Shown here: in pieces, positions 7,446 to 14,649 of the stretch
Layout: each line of letters opens with the position of its first letter
Numbering within the stretch: the stretch's first letter is position 1
Assembly (NCBI GenBank): GCA_965365465.1
Contig: CBDUBU010000047.1
Span: forward strand, 1-18,417
Length of the DNA: 18,417 bases
Direction: 5' to 3'
Source of the DNA: CBDUBU01 sp965365465
Lineage (GTDB): Bacteria; Bacteroidota; Rhodothermia; Rhodothermales; DASSAV01
The notes under the pieces: model-generated
The model's database searches: none
What the model saw: the letters and a program-made list of their open reading frames with translations, nothing else
Told to the model about the DNA's origin: nothing
Program-made: the position numbers and the translations under genes

Positions 7446-8216
7446 GTGAAAGACACGATCCAGGAGCACCTCGATTTTGCTGTAGAAACCGCTTATCAGG
7501 CTGGACGCCTTACGCTTGGATACTTCCGAACAGGCATCTCCCCTGAGTACAAGGGTGATGACTCGCCAGTCACCATCGCTGACCGAAAAGCAGAAGAGTT
7601 GATCCGCTCTCGCATCGAGCGCCGGTACCCGTCGCACGCGATCATCGGTGAGGAATTTGGCGAAAAGCATGTCAACGACGCCTCGCACCGGTGGTTTGTC
7701 GATCCGATTGACGGCACTAAATCATTCGTGCGGGGCGTACCCTTGTACGGCGTCTTGATTGGTCTGGAGATAGAGGGAACCAGCACCGTCGGGGTTGCCT
7801 ATTTTCCGGCGCTCGATGAAATGGTCTCTGCAGCACAGAACCTGGGCTGCTACTGCAATGGACGGAGAACCTCTGTGGTTGCTACCGACAGTCTCGCTCG
7901 CAGCATTGCCTCTTTCACAGATGCCGGCAGCTTTGAGGAGCACGGCCGCCTGGCGGCATGGGAGCGTATCGTAAAAGCAACCTACTATCGCGTCGGCTGG
8001 TCGGATGCTTACGGTCATGCTCTGGTTGCGACAGGTCGGCTGGAACTGATGCTTGACGCCGTGATGAGTCCGTGGGATTGCGGGCCATTTCCCGTTATGC
8101 TGAAAGAAGCTGGAGGCTACTTCGGCGACTGGTCCGGCAACGAAACGCTCTTCGGCGGCGAAGGCCTCAGCACAACCCGAACCTTGCTGCCCGAAGTGCT
8201 AAAGCTTGTTCATTGA
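7446..8216 (+). CDS. hisN: inositol-monophosphatase-fold histidinol-phosphatase
   Basis: Mg-dependent phosphatase, probably dephosphorylating L-histidinol phosphate in histidine biosynthesis in the cytoplasm. The 256-residue length is typical. IMPase motifs are GEEFG at 68-72 and DPIDGTKSF at 86-94, with metal ligands Asp86 and Asp89. The C-terminal metal motif is WDCGPFPVMLKEAGG (210-224), with Asp211. The stretch TKSFVRGVPLYGVLIGLE is what I associate with the HisN branch rather than with inositol phosphatases, but relaxed sugar-phosphate activity cannot be excluded. The start is GTG at 7446; no ATG, GTG or TTG occurs in frame upstream for more than 100 nt, and the N-terminus suits the family. 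The GTG overlaps the stop of a possible 41-codon frame (GTGA). No other his gene is in the window. Confidence 0.83.
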   Translation: MKDTIQEHLDFAVETAYQAGRLTLGYFRTGISPEYKGDDSPVTIADRKAEELIRSRIERRYPSHAIIGEEFGEKHVNDASHRWFVDPIDGTKSFVRGVPLYGVLIGLEIEGTSTVGVAYFPALDEMVSAAQNLGCYCNGRRTSVVATDSLARSIASFTDAGSFEEHGRLAAWERIVKATYYRVGWSDAYGHALVATGRLELMLDAVMSPWDCGPFPVMLKEAGGYFGDWSGNETLFGGEGLSTTRTLLPEVLKLVH

Positions 8217-8428
8217 GTACTTTTCCAGTAACGTCTCAACAAAAAGCCAGGGCGGGAACCAGCGCCGGATCAGACCCTTCGATAGTCAGGTATCACTGGA
8301 TCTTAGCATAACGTAAACCCGTCAGCAGGTTCACAGTCGATTTTTATCGTTTGTGCTGTCTCTCAGCGTTCATACATGGCTTTGGCGCCTGATTGTAACC
8401 TCCCGACTGTAATGCCCGTACTCTACAG

Positions 8429-8902
8429 ATGCACAAAGATAATGCGCAGAACCGGGATCAGGTTATAATTCTTCTGGCCGACGATGATCTGGACGACCGT
8501 ATGCTTATCGCGCGAGCGCTGGAACAGAGCCGCCTTGCAAATCCGCTGCGCATGGTGACGGACGGCGAGGAGTTGATGGCTTACCTGCTTCGCCGGGAGC
8601 CGTTTACCGATCCGGAATCGTCGCCCAGACCCGGCCTCATCCTTTTGGACCTGAATATGCCGCGTAAGGATGGATTCGAGGCGCTTCGGGAATTGCGCTC
8701 TCATCCTTCGCTTCACAATATCCCCGTTGTCGTTCTCACTACGTCAGAAGCCGAAGAGGATGTCCTCAGGAGCTACAACCTCGGAGCCAATGCCTTCATT
8801 CGGAAACCTGTGACGTTCAGCGGCCTGACCAGAGTGGTGAAATCCCTGGGAGACTTCTGGTTTTATATTGCACTCTTGCCCGGAGAATCCCGCTCGGAAT
8901 AA
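8429..8902 (+). CDS. stand-alone response regulator receiver (Rcp1-like)
   Basis: A single receiver domain of 157 residues with no output domain, probably phosphorylated by a histidine kinase encoded elsewhere. The acidic pocket is DDD at 18-20. The phosphoacceptor is Asp74 in LILLDLNMPRKDG. The switch residue is in LTTS (103-106) and the invariant lysine is Lys126 in IRKPV. The LNMPRKDGFEALRELR segment, the fairly long loop between beta-2 and beta-3, and the ending VVKSLGDFW match the Rcp1 family, which partners phytochrome-like or PAS kinases. The C-terminal tail after residue 145 is short. It is separated from the phosphatase gene by 212 bp and converges with the next gene at a gap of 19 bp. 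No kinase gene is visible. Confidence 0.9.
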   Translation: MHKDNAQNRDQVIILLADDDLDDRMLIARALEQSRLANPLRMVTDGEELMAYLLRREPFTDPESSPRPGLILLDLNMPRKDGFEALRELRSHPSLHNIPVVVLTTSEAEEDVLRSYNLGANAFIRKPVTFSGLTRVVKSLGDFWFYIALLPGESRSE

Positions 8903-8921
8903 GAAGAGTTCTATTCGCAAG

Positions 8922-10202
8922 TCATAACCGCGTGTTGACCACGTTGTTGTAGATCGATCCAAAGGTGTAAGCAAACCCGATAGATCCGGACAGTTCATAC
9001 GTGGTAGCCAGTTGCCGCTGTTGCAACAGTAGTTCCTCCAGCGTAGCATCGCCGAGCGCGAGGTACAACTGGTCGTGTATGATCTCGAAAGAGCCTGTAA
9101 AGCGAACCGACAGCCCCTTCAGGACGCGAAGGGAAATGTTGCTGTAAAAATCGATGCTGTTTTTGCTAAAATCATGGAAATAGTGCGAACCGGACATACC
9201 TGCAAAAACATATCCCCACGGCTGCCGGATGCGCACGTTGGCATGAAGCGACTGACCCAGCAGGGATTCCTGCATTTTCAGATAGATCGTTTCTTCGATG
9301 TACTTCCGGTAGTCGTATCCAATACGATAGGACAGCGTTAACTCTTTGCGTGACGATTCCGTGTAGGGGTACACGTTGTATTCGAGGGCAGGCGTTATGC
9401 CAATATTCAGATCTTGATTTCGATAAGTACTGGTCGAAACATCACCGAATACACCGGCTGACCAGTGATCCGTCATGCTCTTGATGATGCGCCCGTTAAT
9501 GCTTCCCGAATGCGAAGTGCTTGTAATGGCTTCATCATCCTGCTCAAAGTTGCGCTCCCGGTATCCCCCACGCAAGCCAATGCCTACTTTCCAATCTTCC
9601 GTGACGCGATCTCCCGACACGGAACCATCGAAAGAGTAGGCGCTCCGGCTCGCTTCCTTATCAAAGGAACCATTCGCCTCAATATCAAAGATCCAGCTGT
9701 CCCAGGGATCATCAACAGCAACAGGCGCCATTCTTTCCGGTTCTTTGAAGAGAATGGATACGCGGCTGGCAAGTGGCGTCCTGGCAATGTAGGGCACCAG
9801 ACCTATCTTCAGCATCTCGGTCAGCCCGCTTCTCCTTTCTGCCCACGTATTGCCTTGAGGAGACGTATACGACAATGTGTTGTCCAGTCCCGTATAATTT
9901 TGCTGGCCCGTGATAGTAATTGTATAGGTCTGTCCTCCGCTGCCGGTGCGCTGGCTGGTGACAAAAACGTGAACTTGGGCAAGTTCAGGATCCCGGACAT
10001 AGTTCACGAAGGTCATCTCTTGTCGTATGAAAGAAAAATCGCATCCGTCACAATCCAGAAAGACCCTCGGAGCCTGGCTTCGGCTAAACTCCTGCTCCTC
10101 AGCTGAAAAAGGAGGGTCGCTGGCTAAACTATCGCTCTCCTGTGCAAAAACAGGCAGGCCATACATCCACACGATAAACGAGATTATCCAGAGTTTCCGC
10201 AT
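8922..10202 (-). CDS. outer-membrane-type beta-barrel protein, uncharacterised family with CDGC motif
   Basis: Exported protein of 426 residues with a signal peptide ending at VFA-Q (about residue 20). The N-terminal globular part (45-140) carries VFLDCDGCDFSFIRQEMTFV at 47-66 with Cys51 and Cys54. It continues with VNYVRDPELAQVHVFVT and TGSGGQTYTITITGQ. I recall this arrangement from uncharacterised proteins of Bacteroidota and relatives but know no function. From about residue 180 to the end the sequence alternates polar and hydrophobic residues (for example YSFDGSVSGDRV, VGIGLRGGYRERNF, LTLSYRIGYDYRKY), consistent with a beta-barrel. It does not end in the classical aromatic residue. A GTG at 10214 would add four residues; the ATG at 10202 gives a better signal peptide. 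It is followed by the response regulator on the opposite strand. Confidence 0.78.
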   Translation of the reverse strand: MRKLWIISFIVWMYGLPVFAQESDSLASDPPFSAEEQEFSRSQAPRVFLDCDGCDFSFIRQEMTFVNYVRDPELAQVHVFVTSQRTGSGGQTYTITITGQQNYTGLDNTLSYTSPQGNTWAERRSGLTEMLKIGLVPYIARTPLASRVSILFKEPERMAPVAVDDPWDSWIFDIEANGSFDKEASRSAYSFDGSVSGDRVTEDWKVGIGLRGGYRERNFEQDDEAITSTSHSGSINGRIIKSMTDHWSAGVFGDVSTSTYRNQDLNIGITPALEYNVYPYTESSRKELTLSYRIGYDYRKYIEETIYLKMQESLLGQSLHANVRIRQPWGYVFAGMSGSHYFHDFSKNSIDFYSNISLRVLKGLSVRFTGSFEIIHDQLYLALGDATLEELLLQQRQLATTYELSGSIGFAYTFGSIYNNVVNTRL

Positions 10203-10426
10203 TAAACGGTCCACTTCACCAGTTCATATTGCAGCCCGGACGGCGCCGGGACGATGTGTTTTACGCTTATCTCTCAGAAACCGCACCGAGCGCGTTAATC
10301 TGGGCTTTGCTGACTGCTTTCCTGACCAGGCTCGCCCCGACCTACGCATTCCGGTTTGATTTAACCACTAAATCGATCGGGGATTAGGTTCAAGGGTTGA
10401 AGATTGGCAGAATTCGTGTTCCTTCC

Positions 10427-12034
10427 TCAAAGCGATTCAAGCTTTGTGCGCAACTCGTCGGCAACTTGCCTGATTTCACGCGCCGATGCAGGGGGTTTAT
10501 CGCCCACATGGGGATCTTTTTCACTCACTGCTGCCTGCCGGTAGAGCGCTGCGATGGCGCGTACTACGCGCTCATGCAGACCCGGCACGCGGCCCCCCTC
10601 CAGGAGCACTTTGTATCCCCAGAATGCTTCCGCATGATACCTCCACACCAGAACCGTTCGCCGAAGCAGCGAAAATCGCCAGTGCAGATCTTCATACTGC
10701 CCGGCGGTAAGAAAAGGTTGAGCGCGTTCAAGATAAAGCAGCGCCTCGTCGGCCAGCGCCAGCGCGCTATCCTTTTCAGCAAGAACTTCTTCCAGAACCT
10801 CCGGGTCAGGGTGGTTTAACCGGTGCTCCAGCACCGTGTAATGTGGTTCTCCAGGCAGCCACTTCACCAGCGAACGCGATGATATATGCGACTCGGCATA
10901 ACCCAGACTCGGCAACCTCGAATGATTGGTTATCCAGAAGTGAAGCGGGAAGAAAGCCTTGTTGACGATCTCGAAACTGGGACGCAGCGCCTGCTCTACA
11001 TAGGGCGCCGCCTGCCTGCCATAGCGCTGAGAAGTCCACTCGTACCAGATAGCGCCCGGCGTTATGGTTGAATCTTCCGTCAACCTGTACAATGTGTAAG
11101 CATTGATTTCATTAGGCGTAAACAGCGCATCGAAGCCTGCATGGTCCAGACGCGCCACATAGCCCACTACATCGGGAAAGCTGAGCGCATAACGCCACCG
11201 ATCAGCAAAATATTCGGGGCTTGCATAAGGAATCCTGTTTTTTCCGGTGAATTCGGAGGAAACATCAAACTCTACAATCTGCCTCCTTCCAGGAAAGGCT
11301 CCGATGACGGGATTGGACGGATAATAGGGCTGCCAGTCATGAGGCACTTCTTTTGACTGAACAATGACGCGAGGGTCAGTCAATCCAATTCCCTCCTTTA
11401 CCCAATCCAATTCTTCCGGCTCGTACACAAAAGTACGAACCACCAGGTCTTTGTTGTGCCGCACACAGACGGAATCAATCGTATTGATGAGCCTGGCAAT
11501 GCGCTCAGGCCCAGACAGCGCAGAAGCCACTTCTGTTTCACTGAAGATTTTATTCTGCGACTCCTGCAGCGTCAGTACGACGCCGTCAAATTCAGGAAAA
11601 TCCGTAAAAACTTTCTCGTACCTGTCGGCGAGCCAGTCCCAGAAACCTGGCATATCAGCCTGCACCACGCCATCGCGAACGAAGTTCTGAGGCACGTCGG
11701 CCAGTTCGTGCGTCCAGATCCACACCTTTAAGCCGAGTTTACGGGCAATCCCTGCCAGTTCGCGGAGTTTCTGGCCGTGTTCGACTCCTTTGTAAGGTGA
11801 ATTCAGCCGGTTGCCATCGTACAGATCCATCGTATTCCACAGCATCCCGTGTGAATAGACGACGGTATTAATGCCATACTGAGGAGCTAACTGCATGACG
11901 CTGGAGACATACTCCATATTCATGCTGTTAAACTGCCAGACCCGAAGCGGAACAAGGGGAGCGCCCGATCTTGTCTGTGCCGTGGCGGTCAGAACCAGCA
12001 GGAGAAAAATGCTTGACGCGGCAACTCTTTTCAT
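10427..12034 (-). CDS. secreted GH67-like alpha-glucuronidase (catalytic and C-terminal domains only)
   Basis: Probable glycoside hydrolase of 535 residues with a signal peptide (cleavage near TAQ, residue 20). Compared from memory with GH67 alpha-glucuronidases, the following line up. GVVLTLQESQ (151-160) has Glu158 at the general-acid position. PRVIVQSKEVPHDWQPYYP (221-239) carries Asp233. QIVEFDVSSEFTG (252-264) carries Glu261, 28 residues after Asp233, the spacing I recall between the two GH67 catalytic bases. Further GH67-like text follows at 309-339 (NEINAYTLYRLTED, then YEWTSQRYG). The enzyme would remove 4-O-methyl-glucuronic acid from xylo-oligosaccharides. Known GH67 enzymes are about 680-730 residues with an N-terminal beta-sandwich domain; this one lacks it. 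The C-terminal 140 residues are helical. The start at 12034 has no strong ribosome-binding site. Neighbours are unrelated, but a CE15 esterase lies about 5.4 kb away. Family placement is fairly secure; substrate is inferred. Confidence 0.78.
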   Translation of the reverse strand: MKRVAASSIFLLLVLTATAQTRSGAPLVPLRVWQFNSMNMEYVSSVMQLAPQYGINTVVYSHGMLWNTMDLYDGNRLNSPYKGVEHGQKLRELAGIARKLGLKVWIWTHELADVPQNFVRDGVVQADMPGFWDWLADRYEKVFTDFPEFDGVVLTLQESQNKIFSETEVASALSGPERIARLINTIDSVCVRHNKDLVVRTFVYEPEELDWVKEGIGLTDPRVIVQSKEVPHDWQPYYPSNPVIGAFPGRRQIVEFDVSSEFTGKNRIPYASPEYFADRWRYALSFPDVVGYVARLDHAGFDALFTPNEINAYTLYRLTEDSTITPGAIWYEWTSQRYGRQAAPYVEQALRPSFEIVNKAFFPLHFWITNHSRLPSLGYAESHISSRSLVKWLPGEPHYTVLEHRLNHPDPEVLEEVLAEKDSALALADEALLYLERAQPFLTAGQYEDLHWRFSLLRRTVLVWRYHAEAFWGYKVLLEGGRVPGLHERVVRAIAALYRQAAVSEKDPHVGDKPPASAREIRQVADELRTKLESL

Positions 12035-12043
12035 GCCAGAAGT

Positions 12044-12115
12044 GGTTTATACGGAAGACGCTGTTTCCAGGAAAAGATAAAGATCCTGAACACAACATCC
12101 ACCCGTATATAAACC
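12044..12115. repeat. imperfect inverted repeat upstream of the GH67-like gene
   Basis: GGTTTATACGG at 12044-12054 faces CCGTATATAAACC at 12103-12115, whose complement reads GGTTTATATACGG. The arms differ by a 2-bp insertion and flank about 48 bp. The repeat lies in the 112-bp gap before the GH67-like gene and could be paired regulator sites or a leader structure. Function unknown. Confidence 0.4.
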
Positions 12116-12146
12116 TTCCGCAGGCCGGCCCATCCAAAGCGCTGCA

Positions 12147-14273
12147 TCAGATCGTCGTGACGACGCGAATCATTTCCTCGATGGATGTTTCCCCCTGCTT
12201 GAGAAGTTCCCTGGCTGATGCCTGAAGCGTCAGCATACCTTCCGCAACCGCCTGTGAACGTAAAACACCTTCGTCGATCATGTCCTTCGCAGCGAGGATG
12301 AGCCTCCGTATTTCCGGCGAGAAGGGCATGGTTTCCGTTATCGCCCGCCGCCCTTTGTATCCATTCCCTTTGCAGGTATCACAATGGGATTTATGGTTGG
12401 CGGTAAAGAAGGAGGTGCTGGCTATTTCCTGCTCACTGAATCCCAACCGCTCCAGCAGGTGAGGCTCCGGCGTTCCTGCCGGAACCTTGCAAGCCGGGCA
12501 GAGATTCCGGATTAATCGCTGTGAAACCACCAGGTTAATGGCGTAGGCAATCAGGAACGGCTCGATGCCCATCTTGTAGAGCCTGCTTACAGCGCTCGGC
12601 GCATCATTCGTGTGCAGCGTTGAAAGCGTCAGGTGGCCTGTGTTGGCGAGCTTGATGGCAAGTTCTGCCGTGGCCCGATCTCGCATCTCACCCACCATCA
12701 CCACATCGGGATCATGCCGCAGGATTGACCGGATCGCATCGTCCAGCGCAAGTTTGTGATTCAACTTGATCTGACGAACCCCCGGAATGATGTACTCTAC
12801 AGGGTCCTCTACGGTCAGTACATTTATCTTTGGTGTTATAACCTGATGTAAGGCTGCAAAAAGGGTGGTGCTCTTCCCCGATCCCGTCGGACCTGTGAGG
12901 ATGACCATACCGTGTGGTTGCCGGATAGCCTCGTTGAAACGCTCCAGAGCTTGCTCCAGCAAGCCCAACTGCCTCAGATTGGTAATAACCTTGCGGTCGT
13001 CGAGCACACGAATCACGATGCTCTCTGCACGTATTTCGTGGTTAACGCTGGCAATAGGCAATACGGATACACGAAACCGGATCAGTATTCCGTCAATGAT
13101 CCGCTGGATATAACCGTCCTGCGCCGCATCGCGCTCGAAGCGGTCCACGTTCATCGAGTTATCCTTCACTACGGCAAGAAATGCCTCCGGATGGACGCGC
13201 TCCTCGGTGTGCCAGCAGTTCAATTCTCCATCAACCCGGAAATGAATGGCAATCTGCCGGTTCGCGTTCGGAAAAATATGAATATCGGAGGCGCCCTGGC
13301 GAACAGCCTCCACAAGCGTTGCTTCAAAAAGATTGATGAGCGAAGAACGACTGATCTCCGCTTCCAGCGCATCCTCATCGATCAAGGTTGCCTGCTGCAC
13401 ATAGCTCATTCCCAGGTCGAAGGCGAGCGAGTCTTCCTTCATCCGGCGAAGGTACTCATTCTGCTGTGGAAGCGCCTGGGACAAAAGCCCTGCAACGACC
13501 GATTCAGGAGCGTATCGAAGTTCATACTGAGTGAGCTTGAGCTCTTGCAGCAGGGTTTTTACTTCCGGGCGTACAGGATCATGGGTGGCAAAAACCCATC
13601 GTTTGTCCTTCGACTTCGCCTGCCCGTGCTGTGCAACAGGAACGAGGCGAAGTTCACTCATGCGCTTCCACTGGGGCTCAGTGAAGCTGTCTGCTATGTC
13701 TCGCAGAAAAGCGAGCGCTTCCAACCTGTTGATGTGCGCATCCTCAAAGGCATAGACTTCAGCAGCGATAGCAAAAATTCGCTCTCTGTCTAACTCCGGA
13801 TCCTGGGCCAGCAGCCGCCAGAGGGGATCCTTTGATGCCGTCCGCTGCATTTTTTCCCAGGCCCGCTCCACCTGCTCGACGCGCACTACCTCGTAAAAAA
13901 GCAGCATGACGACAACACGGTCGCGCAGCATCAACGGAGAGAACGACGTGTCGTTGCTTTTTGCATGAGTCTCCCCGAAGGGGATGGATGCAACGTCGAT
14001 GTCGGTATGCTGTGGCGCAGCTTTCTGTTTGCTTGAAGAAATCACGCCTGCCTGACTATCATCGGGACCCTCTGAAAAGGCTTCTGCTTCAATCCATCTC
14101 TCATGCGGAGCGTGTGGCGCCGGTATGTCCGCTCCGCCATCCCCCAACATATCAGCCCGAACATTGGTCTTGTTCATAGGATCATGTTTCTCGACTATGT
14201 GCTGAATACCTTGCTCGACCGCAGTAAAGCACCGGTCCAGTAAAGAAGAAAAGTTAGTCTCTTTTTGTGCCAT
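12147..14273 (-). CDS. GspE/PilB-type secretion or type IV pilus assembly ATPase
   Basis: Hexameric traffic ATPase that would power a type II secretion or type IV pilus machine at the inner membrane. The product has 708 residues. Residues 1-110 are hydrophilic and look disordered. About 115-270 resembles the T2SSE/MshE N-terminal domain. The ATPase core carries Walker A GPTGSGKST (461-469), the Asp box TVEDPVEY (487-494), Walker B DPDVVMVGEMRD (521-532), and the His box TGHLTLSTLHTND (545-557). A tetracysteine zinc site is formed by CPAC (592-595) and CDTC (631-634). The start is uncertain. The ATG at 14273 has no ribosome-binding site. A TTG at 14303, ten codons upstream, is preceded by a purine-rich AGGAGTAGGGAG. 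No secretin, pilin, PilC or PilT gene is in the window, so the partner system is elsewhere. Confidence 0.9.
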   Translation of the reverse strand: MAQKETNFSSLLDRCFTAVEQGIQHIVEKHDPMNKTNVRADMLGDGGADIPAPHAPHERWIEAEAFSEGPDDSQAGVISSSKQKAAPQHTDIDVASIPFGETHAKSNDTSFSPLMLRDRVVVMLLFYEVVRVEQVERAWEKMQRTASKDPLWRLLAQDPELDRERIFAIAAEVYAFEDAHINRLEALAFLRDIADSFTEPQWKRMSELRLVPVAQHGQAKSKDKRWVFATHDPVRPEVKTLLQELKLTQYELRYAPESVVAGLLSQALPQQNEYLRRMKEDSLAFDLGMSYVQQATLIDEDALEAEISRSSLINLFEATLVEAVRQGASDIHIFPNANRQIAIHFRVDGELNCWHTEERVHPEAFLAVVKDNSMNVDRFERDAAQDGYIQRIIDGILIRFRVSVLPIASVNHEIRAESIVIRVLDDRKVITNLRQLGLLEQALERFNEAIRQPHGMVILTGPTGSGKSTTLFAALHQVITPKINVLTVEDPVEYIIPGVRQIKLNHKLALDDAIRSILRHDPDVVMVGEMRDRATAELAIKLANTGHLTLSTLHTNDAPSAVSRLYKMGIEPFLIAYAINLVVSQRLIRNLCPACKVPAGTPEPHLLERLGFSEQEIASTSFFTANHKSHCDTCKGNGYKGRRAITETMPFSPEIRRLILAAKDMIDEGVLRSQAVAEGMLTLQASARELLKQGETSIEEMIRVVTTI

Positions 14274-14334
14274 CGGTAATGCAGCGGGAGCAAGACTACG
14301 CAACCCTGCTCCCTACTCCTCTTGCAGGCCGGGC

Positions 14335-14352
14335 GCGATAAAATTCTATCGC
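14335..14352. repeat. inverted repeat upstream of the GspE-like gene
   Basis: GCGATA-AAATTC-TATCGC: perfect 6-bp arms around a 6-bp AT-rich centre, about 32 bp before the TTG at 14303. On the minus strand it contains TAGAAT, a possible -10 element, so an operator overlapping a promoter is conceivable. Function unproven. Confidence 0.4.
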
Positions 14353-14556
14353 TGTAGAACGACCCCTGCTAAAGATTGCATACGGAACCGAAGCAACAGT
14401 CGTGCCCTGAATCCTGCCGGCGGCCTCACAGCAGTCCACGACCGATTCACCGGCTCATTTCCTCCGTTTTTCGCTGACTTGCCCGTTAATTCCTTTACAA
14501 GGAGGCACGCCTTGACCGGGTATGCGGAAAAGATGTCCTCGGAGAACGGATGCAAA

Positions 14557-14576
14557 GTCTGCCCTTAACGGCAGAC
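14557..14576 (-). terminator. hairpin downstream of the App1-like gene, possible weak terminator
   Basis: GTCTGCC and GGCAGAC form a 7-bp stem with a 6-nt loop, 73 nt past the stop of the App1-like gene in its direction of transcription. On the minus strand the stem is followed by only a short TTT, so efficient intrinsic termination is doubtful. Confidence 0.35.
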
Positions 14577-14649
14577 ATCCTCACCGGCTGGTCGTGATTT
14601 GATGCTAAAGGCTGAACTTACTGAACGTATCGGCTGATCTTTTGCCGTC

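Larger units (their letters stand above)
14274..14649. other. 376-bp intergenic stretch without a convincing gene
   Basis: No reading frame here looks like protein; a 69-codon minus-strand frame (14346-14555) has no recognisable composition or start signal. It holds the upstream region of the GspE-like gene, including the inverted repeat at 14335-14352, and a small hairpin at 14557-14576 downstream of the App1-like gene. No promoter could be assigned with confidence. Confidence 0.6.

Noticed and set aside
7211..7546. Plus-strand frame of 111 codons over the upstream region and start of the phosphatase gene
   Set aside because: It overlaps 100 bp of the well-supported phosphatase gene in another frame and reads as low-quality sequence rich in His, Arg and Cys.
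8217..8428. Gap between the phosphatase and response-regulator genes searched for a terminator, promoter or small RNA
   Set aside because: Only a 4-bp-arm CGAT-TTTT-ATCG and weak hexamer matches were seen; nothing strong enough to annotate.
9465..10106. Open plus-strand frame of 213 codons
   Set aside because: Antisense to the outer-membrane-type protein gene; composition is that of a shadow frame.
10358..10374. GATTTA-ACCAC-TAAATC hairpin downstream of the GH67-like gene
   Set aside because: Only 6-bp AT-rich arms and no following T-run on the minus strand, so not called a terminator.
12912..13793. Open plus-strand frame of 293 codons
   Set aside because: It lies wholly antisense to the GspE-like ATPase core, whose motifs are unmistakable, and its translation has no domain-like character.
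14346..14555. Minus-strand frame of 69 codons in the largest gene-free stretch
   Set aside because: No ribosome-binding site, no recognisable composition, rich in Arg and Pro as expected for a chance frame.
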